A stretch of 64,000 bases of DNA. It comes from an uncultured Clostridia bacterium. GTDB lineage: Bacteria; Bacillota; Clostridia; Oscillospirales; Acutalibacteraceae. A program made the translations under genes and the position numbers. The stretch is taken from contig CALWIZ010000005.1 of the NCBI GenBank assembly GCA_944380885.1, forward strand, positions 34,606-98,605, written 5' to 3'. Of this stretch, positions 16,857 to 25,456 are shown piece by piece. Below the pieces are notes generated by a model, which was not told the origin of the DNA, ran no database searches, and saw only the letters and a program-made list of their open reading frames with translations. Numbering within the stretch: position 1 is the first letter of the stretch; every line of letters starts with the position of its first letter.

Positions 16857-17837
16857 TCAAAGGGTTATCTCATTTTTAAGCTCATCTCCGGCGAAAAAGG
16901 CACGCAGGTTTTCCATTGTTGTTCCGGCAATGCCGTCAAGCGCCTCGCGGGTCAGAAATGCCTGATGCGATGTCACTATCACATTCGGCATTGATATTAA
17001 TGTGGAAAGGGTATCGTCGGGGATTATCTCGTCCGAATAATCCTCAAAAAACAGTGCGGTTTCCTCCTCGTACACATCAAGTCCTGCGGCCCCTATTTTG
17101 CCTGATTTCAGACCGTCTATTAAAGCGGACGTATCTATCAGCAGACCGCGCGATGTGTTTATTATATAGGCTCCGTCCTTCATTTTTGAAATAGTGTCTT
17201 TGTTTATCAGGTGATGATTTTCCTTTGTAAGAGGGCAGTGGAGAGATATTATATCGCTTTCGCGCAGCAAATCATCAAGTGAAACGTATTTGCCGCAGAA
17301 CTCACCGCTTTCGTACGGGTCATAACCTATAATCTCCATACCGAAGCCTTTGCAGACGTCGGCGAAACAGCGTCCTATTTTTCCGGTTCCTATTATTCCG
17401 ACGGTTTTGCCGTACAAGTCAAAGCCTGTAAGTCCCTCAAGCGAAAAATTATGGTCACGGGTTCTGATATACGCGCGGTGCAGCTTGCGGTTAAGTGTAA
17501 GGATAAGCCCCATGGCGTGCTCAGCTACCGCGTAAGGCGAATAGGCGGGAACTCTCAATACCTTTATTCTGCCGGCGGCGGCTTTCAGGTCCACGTTGTT
17601 GTAGCCGGCACAGCGCATTGCTATTACCCCGACACCGTAGGAGGCAAGTTTTTCTATAACTTCTTTGTTAATGGTATCGTTTACAAACGCGCATACGGCG
17701 TCACAGCAGGCAGCCATGCTTACTGTATCTTCATTCAGCTTGTTTTCAAAAAAACGAATACTTATATTTTCATCCGAAAAGCGGGAAAAACTTTCCCTGT
17801 CATATGCCTTAGCGTCAAAAAAAGCTACTGTTTTCAG
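16857..17837 (-). CDS. D-lactate-dehydrogenase-type 2-hydroxyacid dehydrogenase
   Basis: About 326 residues of the D-2-hydroxyacid dehydrogenase family, NAD-dependent reduction of a 2-keto acid such as pyruvate. It shows the Rossmann motif GKTVGIIGTGKIGRCFA, catalytic Arg in NTSRGLLID, Glu in LDVYEEE and His in TSHQAFLT. I place the start at CTG 17837: TGGAG ends exactly 8 bases upstream and relatives begin at this lysine. The only conventional in-frame start nearby, GTG 17846, overlaps the SD itself. A role in fermentative lactate formation is likely. Confidence 0.85.
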   Translation of the reverse strand: MKTVAFFDAKAYDRESFSRFSDENISIRFFENKLNEDTVSMAACCDAVCAFVNDTINKEVIEKLASYGVGVIAMRCAGYNNVDLKAAAGRIKVLRVPAYSPYAVAEHAMGLILTLNRKLHRAYIRTRDHNFSLEGLTGFDLYGKTVGIIGTGKIGRCFADVCKGFGMEIIGYDPYESGEFCGKYVSLDDLLRESDIISLHCPLTKENHHLINKDTISKMKDGAYIINTSRGLLIDTSALIDGLKSGKIGAAGLDVYEEETALFFEDYSDEIIPDDTLSTLISMPNVIVTSHQAFLTREALDGIAGTTMENLRAFFAGDELKNEITL

Positions 17838-17901
17838 TATAATCACTCCAATTAACTAAAATTGATATTATTATTTTCATAAAAAATGGTTATATGCGCT
17901 C

Positions 17902-17930
17902 TTGTTAAAATAAGATTTTTTTTGTATAAT
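17902..17930 (+). promoter_or_regulatory. Promoter of the PTS IIC-like operon
   Basis: TTGTTA (17902-17907), 17 bases, TATAAT (17925-17930). A small hairpin GCCC-GTTTAA-GGGC (17951-17964) lies in the leader just before AAGGAGG. Confidence 0.65.
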
Positions 17931-17982
17931 AGCATACAAGTATAATTAAAGCCCGTTTAAGGGCGGATTCAAGGAGGAAAAA

Positions 17983-19032
17983 ATGAAAAAATTTCTGAAC
18001 AGGCTTTTTATTGACGGACTGTCGGGTATGGCGTACGGACTTTTTTCCACGCTTATAATCGGCACGATAATCTGTCAGGTAGGAAAGCTCGCCGGTGATA
18101 ATATAGTCGGCGAGTATCTGAACGCTATGGGCAACGTGGCAAAAACGCTGACCGGCGCAGGCATAGGCGTCGGAGTTGCCTGCAAGCTCAAATCCACGCC
18201 GCTCACAACCGTTGCGGCAGCTGTCGCCGGAATGATAGGCGCGTTTCCGAACGTATCGCTCGCGGAATATACCGTGAGTGCCCCCGGGGAGCCTCTCGGC
18301 GCCTTTATCGCGGCGTATGTCGCTATTGAGATAGGCGCTCTCGTTTCAGGCAAGACAAAGGTCGATATAATCGTAACTCCGGTATGCTGCATACTTACAG
18401 GAGCTGCGGCGGGATACTTTGTAGGCCCTTACATATCAACCGCCATGAAATGGCTCGGCGCGCTTGTCAATATCAACGTTGAGAACAGCCCGATAATCGG
18501 AGGAATGATAGTTTCGGTGCTTATGGGAATAATACTTACGCTTCCGATTTCTTCGGCTGCGATAGGTATTTCAATGGGACTCACCGGACTTGCGGCGGGT
18601 GTTGCCACAATAGGCTGCTGCTGCAATATGGTCGGGTTCGCGGTTATAAGCTACCGTGAAAACAAAATAGGCGGTCTTATCGCGCAGGGACTCGGAACCT
18701 CAATGCTCCAGATACCGAATATCGTCCGCAATCCGCTTATATGGCTGCCGTCCATAATATCAAGCGCGATTTTAGGTCCGGTTTCATCGGCGCTGCTTAA
18801 AATGGTAAGCAATCCGGTAGGCTCAGGTATGGGCTCAGCCGGACTTGTCGGTCAGTTTATGTCGTATGACAGTATGGTAGCGGCAGGATTTTCGCCCGCG
18901 GTTACAATTATAGAAATAATTGTTATGCAGTTCATTCTTCCGGCGGCTGTCTGCCTGGGTATTTCGGAGGGCATGAGAAAGTTAAAGCTCATAAAGCCGG
19001 GCGACCTTAAATTGGAGTCTGCAAATGCGTAA
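17983..19032 (+). CDS. PTS EIIC_2-like membrane permease
   Basis: A 349-residue polytopic membrane protein with about nine hydrophobic segments and glycine-rich repeats such as AGIGVGVACKL and GISMGLTGLAAGVATIG. It resembles the PTS_EIIC_2 family of lone permeases. No EIIA or EIIB gene is adjacent, so its coupling to the phosphotransferase system is uncertain and the substrate is unknown. It heads an operon with nth, pyridoxamine kinase and tcdA, and its end overlaps nth by 8 bases. Confidence 0.75.
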   Translation: MKKFLNRLFIDGLSGMAYGLFSTLIIGTIICQVGKLAGDNIVGEYLNAMGNVAKTLTGAGIGVGVACKLKSTPLTTVAAAVAGMIGAFPNVSLAEYTVSAPGEPLGAFIAAYVAIEIGALVSGKTKVDIIVTPVCCILTGAAAGYFVGPYISTAMKWLGALVNINVENSPIIGGMIVSVLMGIILTLPISSAAIGISMGLTGLAAGVATIGCCCNMVGFAVISYRENKIGGLIAQGLGTSMLQIPNIVRNPLIWLPSIISSAILGPVSSALLKMVSNPVGSGMGSAGLVGQFMSYDSMVAAGFSPAVTIIEIIVMQFILPAAVCLGISEGMRKLKLIKPGDLKLESANA

Positions 19033-19651
19033 GAAGGAAAGGGCGGAAGCGGCGGTAAAACTGCTTGAGCAGCTTTATCCTGACGCGGTGTGCTCGCTTA
19101 GATATACCGACGCGTTTCAGCTGCTTATAGCTACCCGGCTTTCGGCGCAGTGTACCGATAAACGCGTAAATATGGTTACTCCGGCGCTTTTTGATGAGTT
19201 TCCGGACGCCAAGAGCATGGCTTCCGCAGACATTTCAAGGGTGGAGGAGCTTATTAAAACCTGCGGACTTTACAAAACAAAGGCAAAGGACCTTATCGGG
19301 ATAGGCAGAATGATAACCGATGAATACGGCGGCATAGTGCCTGATACTATTGAGGAGCTGACACGCCTGCCGGGCGTCGGCAGGAAAACGGCGAACCTTG
19401 TATGCGGAGATATCTACGGCAAGCCCGCCGTGGTGACCGATACGCATTTTATAAGGCTTTGCAACCGCTTGGGACTTGTTGACACCACAGACCCCTTAAA
19501 GGTTGAAAAAGAAATGCGCAAGCTGCTCCCGCCGGATAAATCAAATGATTTCTGCCACAGGACGGTGCTTTTCGGACGTGACGTCTGCACGGCGCGCAAG
19601 GCGAACTGCGGCGGCTGCGTACTGAATGAAATATGTCCTAAAAAACTGTAA
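19025..19651 (+). CDS. nth: Endonuclease III (DNA glycosylase/AP lyase)
   Basis: A 208-residue base-excision-repair enzyme that removes oxidised pyrimidines. The helix-hairpin-helix LPGVGRKTANLV carries the catalytic lysine and VTDTHFIRLCNRLG the catalytic aspartate. The C-terminus has the 4Fe-4S loop CTARKANCGGCVLNEIC (C-x6-C-x2-C-x5-C). Length is normal. It is translationally coupled to the upstream permease. Confidence 0.96.
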   Translation: MRKKERAEAAVKLLEQLYPDAVCSLRYTDAFQLLIATRLSAQCTDKRVNMVTPALFDEFPDAKSMASADISRVEELIKTCGLYKTKAKDLIGIGRMITDEYGGIVPDTIEELTRLPGVGRKTANLVCGDIYGKPAVVTDTHFIRLCNRLGLVDTTDPLKVEKEMRKLLPPDKSNDFCHRTVLFGRDVCTARKANCGGCVLNEICPKKL

Positions 19652-19662
19652 AGGAGAAATAA

Positions 19663-20502
19663 ATGGCACAGAAAAGAGTTGCTGCTATACAGGATATTTC
19701 CTGCTTCGGAAAATGCTCGCTTACAGTGGCGCTGCCGCTGCTGTCTGCCGCCGGCATTGAGACCGCCGTTATTCCGACGGCTGTGCTGTCCACTCATACC
19801 GGAGGTTTTACCGGAAATACATTTCGTGATCTTTCCTCAGATATTGTGCCGATAGCAAGGCACTGGAAAAAGGAAAACATCACGGTTGACGCCGTGTATA
19901 CAGGCTATCTCTGCTCAAAGGAACAGATTTATCTGGCGCTTGAGGCGGCAAGGCTTATAAGCAGAAAGGACACACTGTTGATTACAGACCCCGCCATGGC
20001 GGACAACGGAAAGCTGTACAGGGGATTTGACAAGGATTTTCCGGAGTATATGCTGAAGCTATGCGCTGCGGCGCATATTATAACACCTAATATAACCGAG
20101 GCGGCGTTTATGCTCGGTATAGGATATAAGGAGCCGCCGTATACCGAGGAATATATAAATACTCTGCTTGAGGGGCTTTATACAAAGACACACTCAAAAA
20201 TCGTGCTTACCGGAGTGAGCTTTGAAAGCCGCAAAATTGGCGCCTCCGTTTTTGACGGTGAGAATAAGGCGTATGTTTTTTCGGAAAAGCTGGACGCTTT
20301 GTATCACGGAACCGGAGACGTTTTCACAAGCTCATTTATAGCGGCGCTGCTTAACGATCGCAGTCTTAAGGCGGCGGCGCAGATTGCGGCGAATTTTACA
20401 GGCGGCTGTATAAAACAGACTATGCAATACGGCACCGATGAGCGCTGCGGAGTAAGCTTTGAAAGTCAGATACCGAATCTAATAAAATATCTGGAGCTTT
20501 AA
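19663..20502 (+). CDS. pdxY: Pyridoxamine/pyridoxal kinase
   Basis: A 279-residue ribokinase-fold kinase that phosphorylates vitamin B6 forms to feed pyridoxal phosphate synthesis. Signatures are AIQDISCFGKCSLTVALPLL at the N-terminus, the substrate-side VLSTHTGG, DPAMADNG, and the anion-hole/catalytic YHGTGDVFTS. SD AAAGGAG precedes the ATG. It abuts tcdA directly (stop then ATG). Confidence 0.93.
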   Translation: MAQKRVAAIQDISCFGKCSLTVALPLLSAAGIETAVIPTAVLSTHTGGFTGNTFRDLSSDIVPIARHWKKENITVDAVYTGYLCSKEQIYLALEAARLISRKDTLLITDPAMADNGKLYRGFDKDFPEYMLKLCAAAHIITPNITEAAFMLGIGYKEPPYTEEYINTLLEGLYTKTHSKIVLTGVSFESRKIGASVFDGENKAYVFSEKLDALYHGTGDVFTSSFIAALLNDRSLKAAAQIAANFTGGCIKQTMQYGTDERCGVSFESQIPNLIKYLEL

Positions 20503-21207
20503 ATGAGAGAAGAGGATTTAAGAACAGCCGCGCTGATAGGGAGTGAAAGTCTTACACGCCTTAATAATTCGACTGTTGCTGTTTTCGGAATAGGCGGCGT
20601 AGGCTCATACGCCGCGGAGGCGCTTGTTCGCTCAGGCGTCGGCAGGCTGTATATCTATGATAACGACCGTGTTTCAAAAAGCAACATAAACCGTCAGCTT
20701 ATAGCGTTCGGCTCGTCTGTCGGCAGATATAAAACCGAGGTCGCGGCGGAGAGATATCGTGATATAAATCCGCAATGTGAAATAATAGAAGACAGGGATT
20801 TTGTAACGCCGGAAAGCGATATTCCGTTTGGAAATTTCGATTTTTTAATCGACGCTGTCGATAATGTTACCGCAAAACTTTTTTTGGCGGTTGAGGCTGA
20901 AAAAAGGGGAATACCGGCAGTCAGCGTTATGGGAACGGGCAATAAGCTCGACCCTACAAGGCTTAAATGTACGGATATTTATAAAACGAGCGTCTGTCCG
21001 CTTGCAAGGGTTATGCGGTATGAGCTTAAAAAACGCGGAGTAAAAAAGCTCTTGGCTGTTTGGAGCGACGAAATACCCGTAAAGCCATCAGACTGCGGCG
21101 AATACCGTCAGACCGGCAGGATACCTCCGGCAAGCATGGCAATGGTGCCGGGAGCGGCGGGACTTATCGCGGCGTCGGTCGCCGTAAAAAAACTGATAGG
21201 TGAATAA
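20503..21207 (+). CDS. tcdA: tRNA threonylcarbamoyladenosine dehydratase
   Basis: A 234-residue E1-like protein of the ThiF/MoeB fold. ATP-binding GIGGVGSYAAEALVRSG, the DNDRVSKSNINRQ arginine loop and the DAVDNVTAK segment are intact. TcdA cyclises t6A to ct6A at position 37 of ANN-reading tRNAs. The same modification pathway is represented by tsaB, tsaE and mtaB elsewhere in the window. It ends the operon before a clear terminator. Confidence 0.93.
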   Translation: MREEDLRTAALIGSESLTRLNNSTVAVFGIGGVGSYAAEALVRSGVGRLYIYDNDRVSKSNINRQLIAFGSSVGRYKTEVAAERYRDINPQCEIIEDRDFVTPESDIPFGNFDFLIDAVDNVTAKLFLAVEAEKRGIPAVSVMGTGNKLDPTRLKCTDIYKTSVCPLARVMRYELKKRGVKKLLAVWSDEIPVKPSDCGEYRQTGRIPPASMAMVPGAAGLIAASVAVKKLIGE

Positions 21208-21211
21208 GAAT

Positions 21212-21244
21212 AAAGAGGAAAGTCTTACGGCTTTTCTCTTTTTT
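21212..21244 (+). terminator. Rho-independent terminator after tcdA
   Basis: AAAGAGGAAAG pairs with CTTTTCTCTTT with one G-U, loop of 8 bases, then a T run. The blaI-type promoter begins 11 bases later. Confidence 0.85.
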
Positions 21245-21254
21245 ATTTCTGCTC

Positions 21255-21304
21255 TTGACAAATCAGGTCTACAAGTGTAGAATAAAAGTGGACTACAAAT
21301 GTAG
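21255..21304 (+). promoter_or_regulatory. Promoter with two BlaI-type operators
   Basis: TTGACA (21255-21260), 17 bases, TAGAAT (21278-21283). Operator 1 CTACAAGTGTAG (21269-21280) covers the spacer and -10. Operator 2 CTACAAATGTAG (21293-21304) lies just after the predicted start. Their centres are 24 bases apart. Both fit the TACA-N2-TGTA pattern bound by BlaI/MecI repressors. Confidence 0.9.
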
Positions 21305-21320
21305 AATGGAGCAGAGCAAT

Positions 21321-21689
21321 ATGATGAGCAACGGAAAAATGGGAGCGGCGGAGCTGCGCTTTGCCGATATTATATGGGAAAACGAGCCGGTTTCCTCGCC
21401 GCGGCTCGCTGAAATAAGCGGGCAGAAACTGGGTTGGAAAAAATCCACGGTTTATACCGTGCTTAAAAGACTTTGCGAAAAAGGCTTTTTTAAGAATGAG
21501 GACGGAACGGTGTCGTCCCTTGTCTCAAGGAATGATTATTACGCCCGACAGAGTGAAAAATTCGTGGAGGAAAATTTTGAGGGTTCACTTCCGGCTTTTC
21601 TGGCGGCTTTTACATCAAGAAAAAAGCTGACTTGTGAGGAATACGAAAGCCTTAAAAAAATGATAGACGGTTTCGGGGAGGGGAAGTAA
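21321..21689 (+). CDS. BlaI/MecI family transcriptional repressor
   Basis: About 122 residues with the family winged helix: MGAAELRFADIIWENEP, then KLGWKKSTVYTVLKRLCEKG as recognition region, and a C-terminal dimer region. I start at ATG 21321 behind GGAG (9 bases); the frame is open back to 21255, but that part is the promoter and operators. Family repressors are inactivated by proteolytic cleavage at an Asn-Phe site; the aligned stretch here reads LAAF, so the cut site may differ. It is coupled (TAATG) to the BlaR1-like gene. Confidence 0.92.
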   Translation: MMSNGKMGAAELRFADIIWENEPVSSPRLAEISGQKLGWKKSTVYTVLKRLCEKGFFKNEDGTVSSLVSRNDYYARQSEKFVEENFEGSLPAFLAAFTSRKKLTCEEYESLKKMIDGFGEGK

Positions 21690-23239
21690 TGCAGGAGATT
21701 TTTATTAAGATAATCAATATGAGCATAAGCGCCGGCTGGATAGTAATCGCGGTAATGCTTTTGCGTTTGGCTTTGAAAAAAGCGCCCAAACGCGCCGTGA
21801 TTTTTCTGTGGGCGATAGTGGCGGTAAGGCTTGTCTGCCCGTTTTCGCCCGAAAGCGTTTTAAGCCTTATTCCAAGTGCCGAAACCGTGCCGGCAGATAT
21901 AGTTTATTCGCAAACTCCGTCAATAAACAGCGGAATACCGGCTATTGACGGGGCCGTAAATCCGGTTATTTCAGACAGCTTAGAGCCCGATATTACCGCA
22001 AGCGTGAATCCGGCGCAGACGGCTGTGTCGGCTGCCGCTCTCCTCTGGATTGCGGGAACGGCTGCAATGCTTGTTTTCGCCCTTGTCAGCGTCTTAAGAG
22101 TACGCCGTAAAATAAGGGAAGCCGTGAAATACGGAGAAAACATATGGCTTTGTGACCGGATTTCCACGCCTTTTATTTTCGGCATTTTCCGTCCGGCGGT
22201 CTATCTTCCGTTTTCTCTGCCGGAAAACGATACGGAACATGTAATCGCTCACGAAAAAGCGCATTTAAAACGGCACGACCATATTTTAAAGCCGTTCGCT
22301 TTTCTGCTGCTTTGCGTTTACTGGTTCAATCCGCTTTTGTGGGCGGCGTATGTCCTTTTTTGCAGGGATATTGAGCTTGCTTGTGACGAAACGGTTATTG
22401 AAGCAATGAAGCCGGAGGAAATAAAAGAATACACATCGGCTTTGCTTGAATGCAGCGCCCCCGCAAAACGTATATCTCCCTGTCCGCTGGCGTTCGGCGA
22501 AACCGGCGTAAAGAGCAGGATAAAGGCGGCGCTTAAATACAGAAAGCCCGCGGTATGGGTCGCCGGCGCGGCAGGAATTGTTATTATAGCGGCGGCTGTG
22601 GTTTTCCTTACATCGCCGATTAAAAAGGAATTTTCACCGGACGGTCACGACTGGACTTTCCGGTGCGCGCAGAGCGGTGAAAACGGTGAGATTTTATACT
22701 GCCCGGAATCAGAGAGCGATGTATATCCGGACGCTGAAATACGGGAATACTCTCTGAATATGAAAAAAGAAAGTTTTATGCTGCTGTCTTCCGCGGAACC
22801 TGAAGGGGAGGGAAGCTCATACTCCTTTGAGCGTATAAGTAAAAAGCCGGACGGGAATATTTACGAAATAAGCGGAAACGGCGAAACAGGCTATATGTCG
22901 GTCGGCAAAACGGAATATTACGGCGGAACGGCTGAATATACGCTTATAATAACGGTCGGCGGACAGTCTTATTACTTTTACGAGCTTGACAGAGGAAATA
23001 CGCCGATGTTTGACGCCGTTGTTACAGAGACACACGAAAACTATATCCTGATAGAGCCGCTTGATAACGAAGCCGAGGCAGGCTCGGTTATTTTAATAAG
23101 TCAGCCGGAAAATTACGGACTCCCGGCGTCATACAGGCAGACAGGCTCAAAAATAAGAGTTTTTTACAGCGGCGAGATATTAACGATTTACCCCTCGACG
23201 CTTCATAAAATATACGCGATTTACCCGCTGAGTGATTAA
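21689..23239 (+). CDS. BlaR1-type M56 membrane metalloprotease/sensor
   Basis: A 516-residue protein. Its N-terminal membrane segments resemble BlaR1. The cytoplasmic zinc-protease motif is HEKAH (188-192) and the downstream zinc ligand is in IELACDE (about 230). A last membrane helix near 290-310 leads to about 200 outer residues. That outer domain lacks the penicillin-binding STYK/KTG motifs of true BlaR1, so a beta-lactam is not the evident signal. On sensing, such proteins trigger removal of the partner repressor. No beta-lactamase gene is adjacent; the regulon is unknown. Confidence 0.87.
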   Translation: MQEIFIKIINMSISAGWIVIAVMLLRLALKKAPKRAVIFLWAIVAVRLVCPFSPESVLSLIPSAETVPADIVYSQTPSINSGIPAIDGAVNPVISDSLEPDITASVNPAQTAVSAAALLWIAGTAAMLVFALVSVLRVRRKIREAVKYGENIWLCDRISTPFIFGIFRPAVYLPFSLPENDTEHVIAHEKAHLKRHDHILKPFAFLLLCVYWFNPLLWAAYVLFCRDIELACDETVIEAMKPEEIKEYTSALLECSAPAKRISPCPLAFGETGVKSRIKAALKYRKPAVWVAGAAGIVIIAAAVVFLTSPIKKEFSPDGHDWTFRCAQSGENGEILYCPESESDVYPDAEIREYSLNMKKESFMLLSSAEPEGEGSSYSFERISKKPDGNIYEISGNGETGYMSVGKTEYYGGTAEYTLIITVGGQSYYFYELDRGNTPMFDAVVTETHENYILIEPLDNEAEAGSVILISQPENYGLPASYRQTGSKIRVFYSGEILTIYPSTLHKIYAIYPLSD

Positions 23240-23286
23240 ACATACAATTATCCGTCCTGAAACGGCAAAAGATAATTTTTTATCCG

Positions 23287-23314
23287 AATCCCCCGATTTT
23301 TCGGGGGATTTTTT
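23287..23314 (+). terminator. Terminator after the BlaR1-like gene
   Basis: AATCCCCCGA pairs perfectly with TCGGGGGATT around a TTTT loop and runs into six Ts. It separates the sensor operon from mraZ. The rest of 23240-23418 shows no gene. Confidence 0.9.
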
Positions 23315-23418
23315 ATGTCCGAATTGTGGTTTCAAATGAGGCGTACCACTATATATGCAAAAAAATAAAATATGCAAAAAATTCCTGCTAAAAATTTATG
23401 TAAACTTGAAAAAATAGC

Positions 23419-23447
23419 TTGATTTTTGAGGTTTAAAGCCTTATAAT
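23419..23447 (+). promoter_or_regulatory. Promoter of the dcw cluster (mraZ)
   Basis: TTGATT (23419-23424), 17 bases, TATAAT (23442-23447). The predicted start near 23454 places the MraZ repeats immediately downstream. Confidence 0.65.
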
Positions 23448-23455
23448 ACAATCAT

Positions 23456-23501
23456 AGTGGTGCAAAGTGGAGTGAAAAACCATTAAAGTGTATCAAAGTG
23501 G
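23456..23501 (+). promoter_or_regulatory. MraZ operator repeats
   Basis: Direct repeats AGTGG (23456-23460), AAAGTGG (23464-23470), AAAGTG (23485-23490) and AAAGTGG (23495-23501). They lie in the leader before mraZ with about 10-base steps and one double step. MraZ proteins are known to bind short direct GTGG-type repeats ahead of their own gene. Confidence 0.7.
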
Positions 23502-23521
23502 AGCAGAAAGGAGTGAAAATA

Positions 23522-23947
23522 ATGCTTTTTGGCGGTTATCAGCACAACATTGATAAAAAAGGCAGAGTTTTCATTCCTGCAAAGCTGCGTGAAGAGCTGG
23601 GGACAAGCTTTATGATATGCCGCGGAATATACGGCAAGCGCTGTCTCTGCGTTTATTCGTCAGAGCAGTGGGAAAAGCTGGTTGAAAAAATCGGTACCCT
23701 TCCGAGCACGAAATCAAGTGCGGTCAAGCGTTTTCTGTATGACGGCGCTTTCAGCATAGACTTTGATTCACAGGGAAGAATACTTATTCCTCCGGTACTG
23801 CGCGAGTACGCTCAGCTTGAGGGCGAGGCGCACATCATAGGAATGGACACCAATCTTGAAATATGGAATACCGAGCTTTGGAATGAGGAGAACGCTAAAT
23901 ACACTCCCGAATCGATTGCCGATATTATGGAAGAGCTTAATTTCTGA
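23522..23947 (+). CDS. mraZ: Transcriptional regulator MraZ
   Basis: A 141-residue double AbrB-like (SpoVT/MraZ) protein, first gene of the division cluster. The two repeats are HNIDKKGRVFIPAKLREEL and SIDFDSQGRILIPPVLREYA. ATG 23522 (MLFGGYQ) follows AAAGGAG; the in-frame GTG at 23498 is inside the operator repeats and is rejected. It represses its own cluster in studied bacteria. The stop touches the rsmH start. Confidence 0.94.
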   Translation: MLFGGYQHNIDKKGRVFIPAKLREELGTSFMICRGIYGKRCLCVYSSEQWEKLVEKIGTLPSTKSSAVKRFLYDGAFSIDFDSQGRILIPPVLREYAQLEGEAHIIGMDTNLEIWNTELWNEENAKYTPESIADIMEELNF

Positions 23948-24867
23948 TGGAATTTTCGCACAGACCTGTGCTGCTTGAGCAAACGATAGCGGCGCTTGAT
24001 ATAAAGCCGGACGGCATTTATGTCGACGGCACCGCCGGCGGTGCTGGACACTCGTCGGAAATAGCTAAAAGGCTCAGAAACGGGTTTCTGTATGCGCTCG
24101 ACCGTGACCCGGACGCCGTAAAAACCGCGTCGGAAAGACTTAAAGGATTGCCGGCAAAGGTTATACAGAGCAATTTCCGCGATATGGATACGGTGCTGGC
24201 GGCCGAGGGCGTCACAAAGGTAAACGGAATACTGCTTGATTTAGGCGTATCGTCCTACCAGCTTGATAACGCGGAACGCGGTTTTTCCTACCGCAAGGAC
24301 GCTCCGCTCGATATGCGCATGAGCAAAAGCGGTTTATCCGCCGCTGATATTGTCAATACTTATACCGCGGAGCAGCTTGCAGATATATTCAAGAATTACG
24401 GCGAGGAAAAATTCGCTTACAGAATAGCGAACAGGATAGTAGGTGAACGCGCGAAAGCGCCGATATTATCGACGGTGCAGCTCGCCGATATAATAGCTTC
24501 CTCGGTACCTGCCGCGGCAAGACGAGACGGTCATCCGGCGAGAAAATGCTTTCAGGCGATAAGAATAGCCGTAAACGGAGAGCTTGAAAGCCTTGAAGAA
24601 GCGCTTGACAAAGCGTTCGGACTTCTCTGTAAAGACGGAGTTTTAGCCATAATAACTTTCCATTCGCTTGAAGACAGAATGGTCAAGCAGAAATTCAAAG
24701 AGTACTGTACAGGCTGTATATGCCCGCCGGATTTTCCGGTTTGTGTATGCGGCAGAACCCCTGCGGGACATCCGGTGACAAGAAAACCGGTCGAGCCCGA
24801 TACAAAAGAACTTGAGGAAAACCCGCGCAGCAGAAGTGCAAAGCTAAGGGCTGTAATAAAAAACTGA
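23947..24867 (+). CDS. rsmH: 16S rRNA (cytosine1402-N4)-methyltransferase
   Basis: A 306-residue SAM-dependent methyltransferase that modifies C1402 in the ribosomal decoding centre. The N-terminal FSHRPVLLEQTI, SAM-binding YVDGTAGGAGHS, catalytic-side LLDLGVSSYQLD and DMRM, and C-terminal ITFHSLEDRMVK motifs are all present. Length is normal. Second gene of the cluster, overlapping mraZ by one base. Confidence 0.96.
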   Translation: MEFSHRPVLLEQTIAALDIKPDGIYVDGTAGGAGHSSEIAKRLRNGFLYALDRDPDAVKTASERLKGLPAKVIQSNFRDMDTVLAAEGVTKVNGILLDLGVSSYQLDNAERGFSYRKDAPLDMRMSKSGLSAADIVNTYTAEQLADIFKNYGEEKFAYRIANRIVGERAKAPILSTVQLADIIASSVPAAARRDGHPARKCFQAIRIAVNGELESLEEALDKAFGLLCKDGVLAIITFHSLEDRMVKQKFKEYCTGCICPPDFPVCVCGRTPAGHPVTRKPVEPDTKELEENPRSRSAKLRAVIKN

Positions 24868-24890
24868 CAGAATAAAGAAGGAGAAGAAAA

Positions 24891-25361
24891 ATGAACAATA
24901 TGAAGTATTACAACGACAGTCTGGCATATGATTTTGAAATGTTTATGCCAAAGACCGCCGAAGAAAAAAACAGCCGCGACAATATCGTTGTAATGCCGAA
25001 GACCGCAGAGCGCGCGAAAACACGCAAAAGAGCGGCGGCAAAAAGCCTTGCTTCTCCTGCGGCGCTTATAATGACGGCGGTATTCATTCTTGCCGGTCTT
25101 TGCGGAAACATAGCGCTCAGACTTCAGATAAACGAGGTTAATTCAGAAATAAACGATGTTAAGGCCGCCATAACGGAGCTTGACAGCGAAAAGACGGCGC
25201 TTGAGGTTGAGATGCAGCGCAGAATATCCTACGCAAATCTTGAGCTCGAGGCAATGCAGCTCGGAATGAGAAAAATGGAAAAAAGCGATGTAACATATAT
25301 AAAGGTAAATGATAAGGATAAGGCAGTAAACGGTAACGGAGAAGTTCTCGACGCAGAGTAA
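24891..25361 (+). CDS. ftsL: FtsL-like septal membrane protein
   Basis: A 156-residue single-pass protein. A charged cytoplasmic tail (1-50) precedes one membrane helix at about 55-75 and a coiled coil at 80-125 (NEINDVKAAITELDSEKTALE type heptads). No sequence signature is strong, but size, topology and position between rsmH and the penicillin-binding protein fit FtsL, which joins DivIB and DivIC at the septum. SD AAGGAGAAG precedes the ATG. Confidence 0.75.
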   Translation: MNNMKYYNDSLAYDFEMFMPKTAEEKNSRDNIVVMPKTAERAKTRKRAAAKSLASPAALIMTAVFILAGLCGNIALRLQINEVNSEINDVKAAITELDSEKTALEVEMQRRISYANLELEAMQLGMRKMEKSDVTYIKVNDKDKAVNGNGEVLDAE

Positions 25362-25426
25362 TAAGATACAGGTTCATGTAATATAATTATGATTGTAGCG
25401 GGTATGTGCCCGGTATTCTTTGGGAG

Positions 25427-25456
25427 ATACGAGAGTTGAATAATCAACTCTCGTAT
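25427..25456. repeat. Perfect stem-loop between ftsL-like and PBP genes
   Basis: ATACGAGAGTTGA (25427-25439) and TCAACTCTCGTAT (25444-25456) pair over 13 bases around ATAA, with no U run after. TTGAAT (25436-25441) and GATAAT (25460-25465, 18-base spacer) could form a promoter overlapped by the repeat. It may be an operator, a processing site or an mRNA stabiliser. Confidence 0.6.

Noticed and set aside
21255..21320. Upstream extension of the BlaI-type gene from TTG 21255
   Set aside because: These bases are the promoter and both operators; the SD and family length support ATG 21321.
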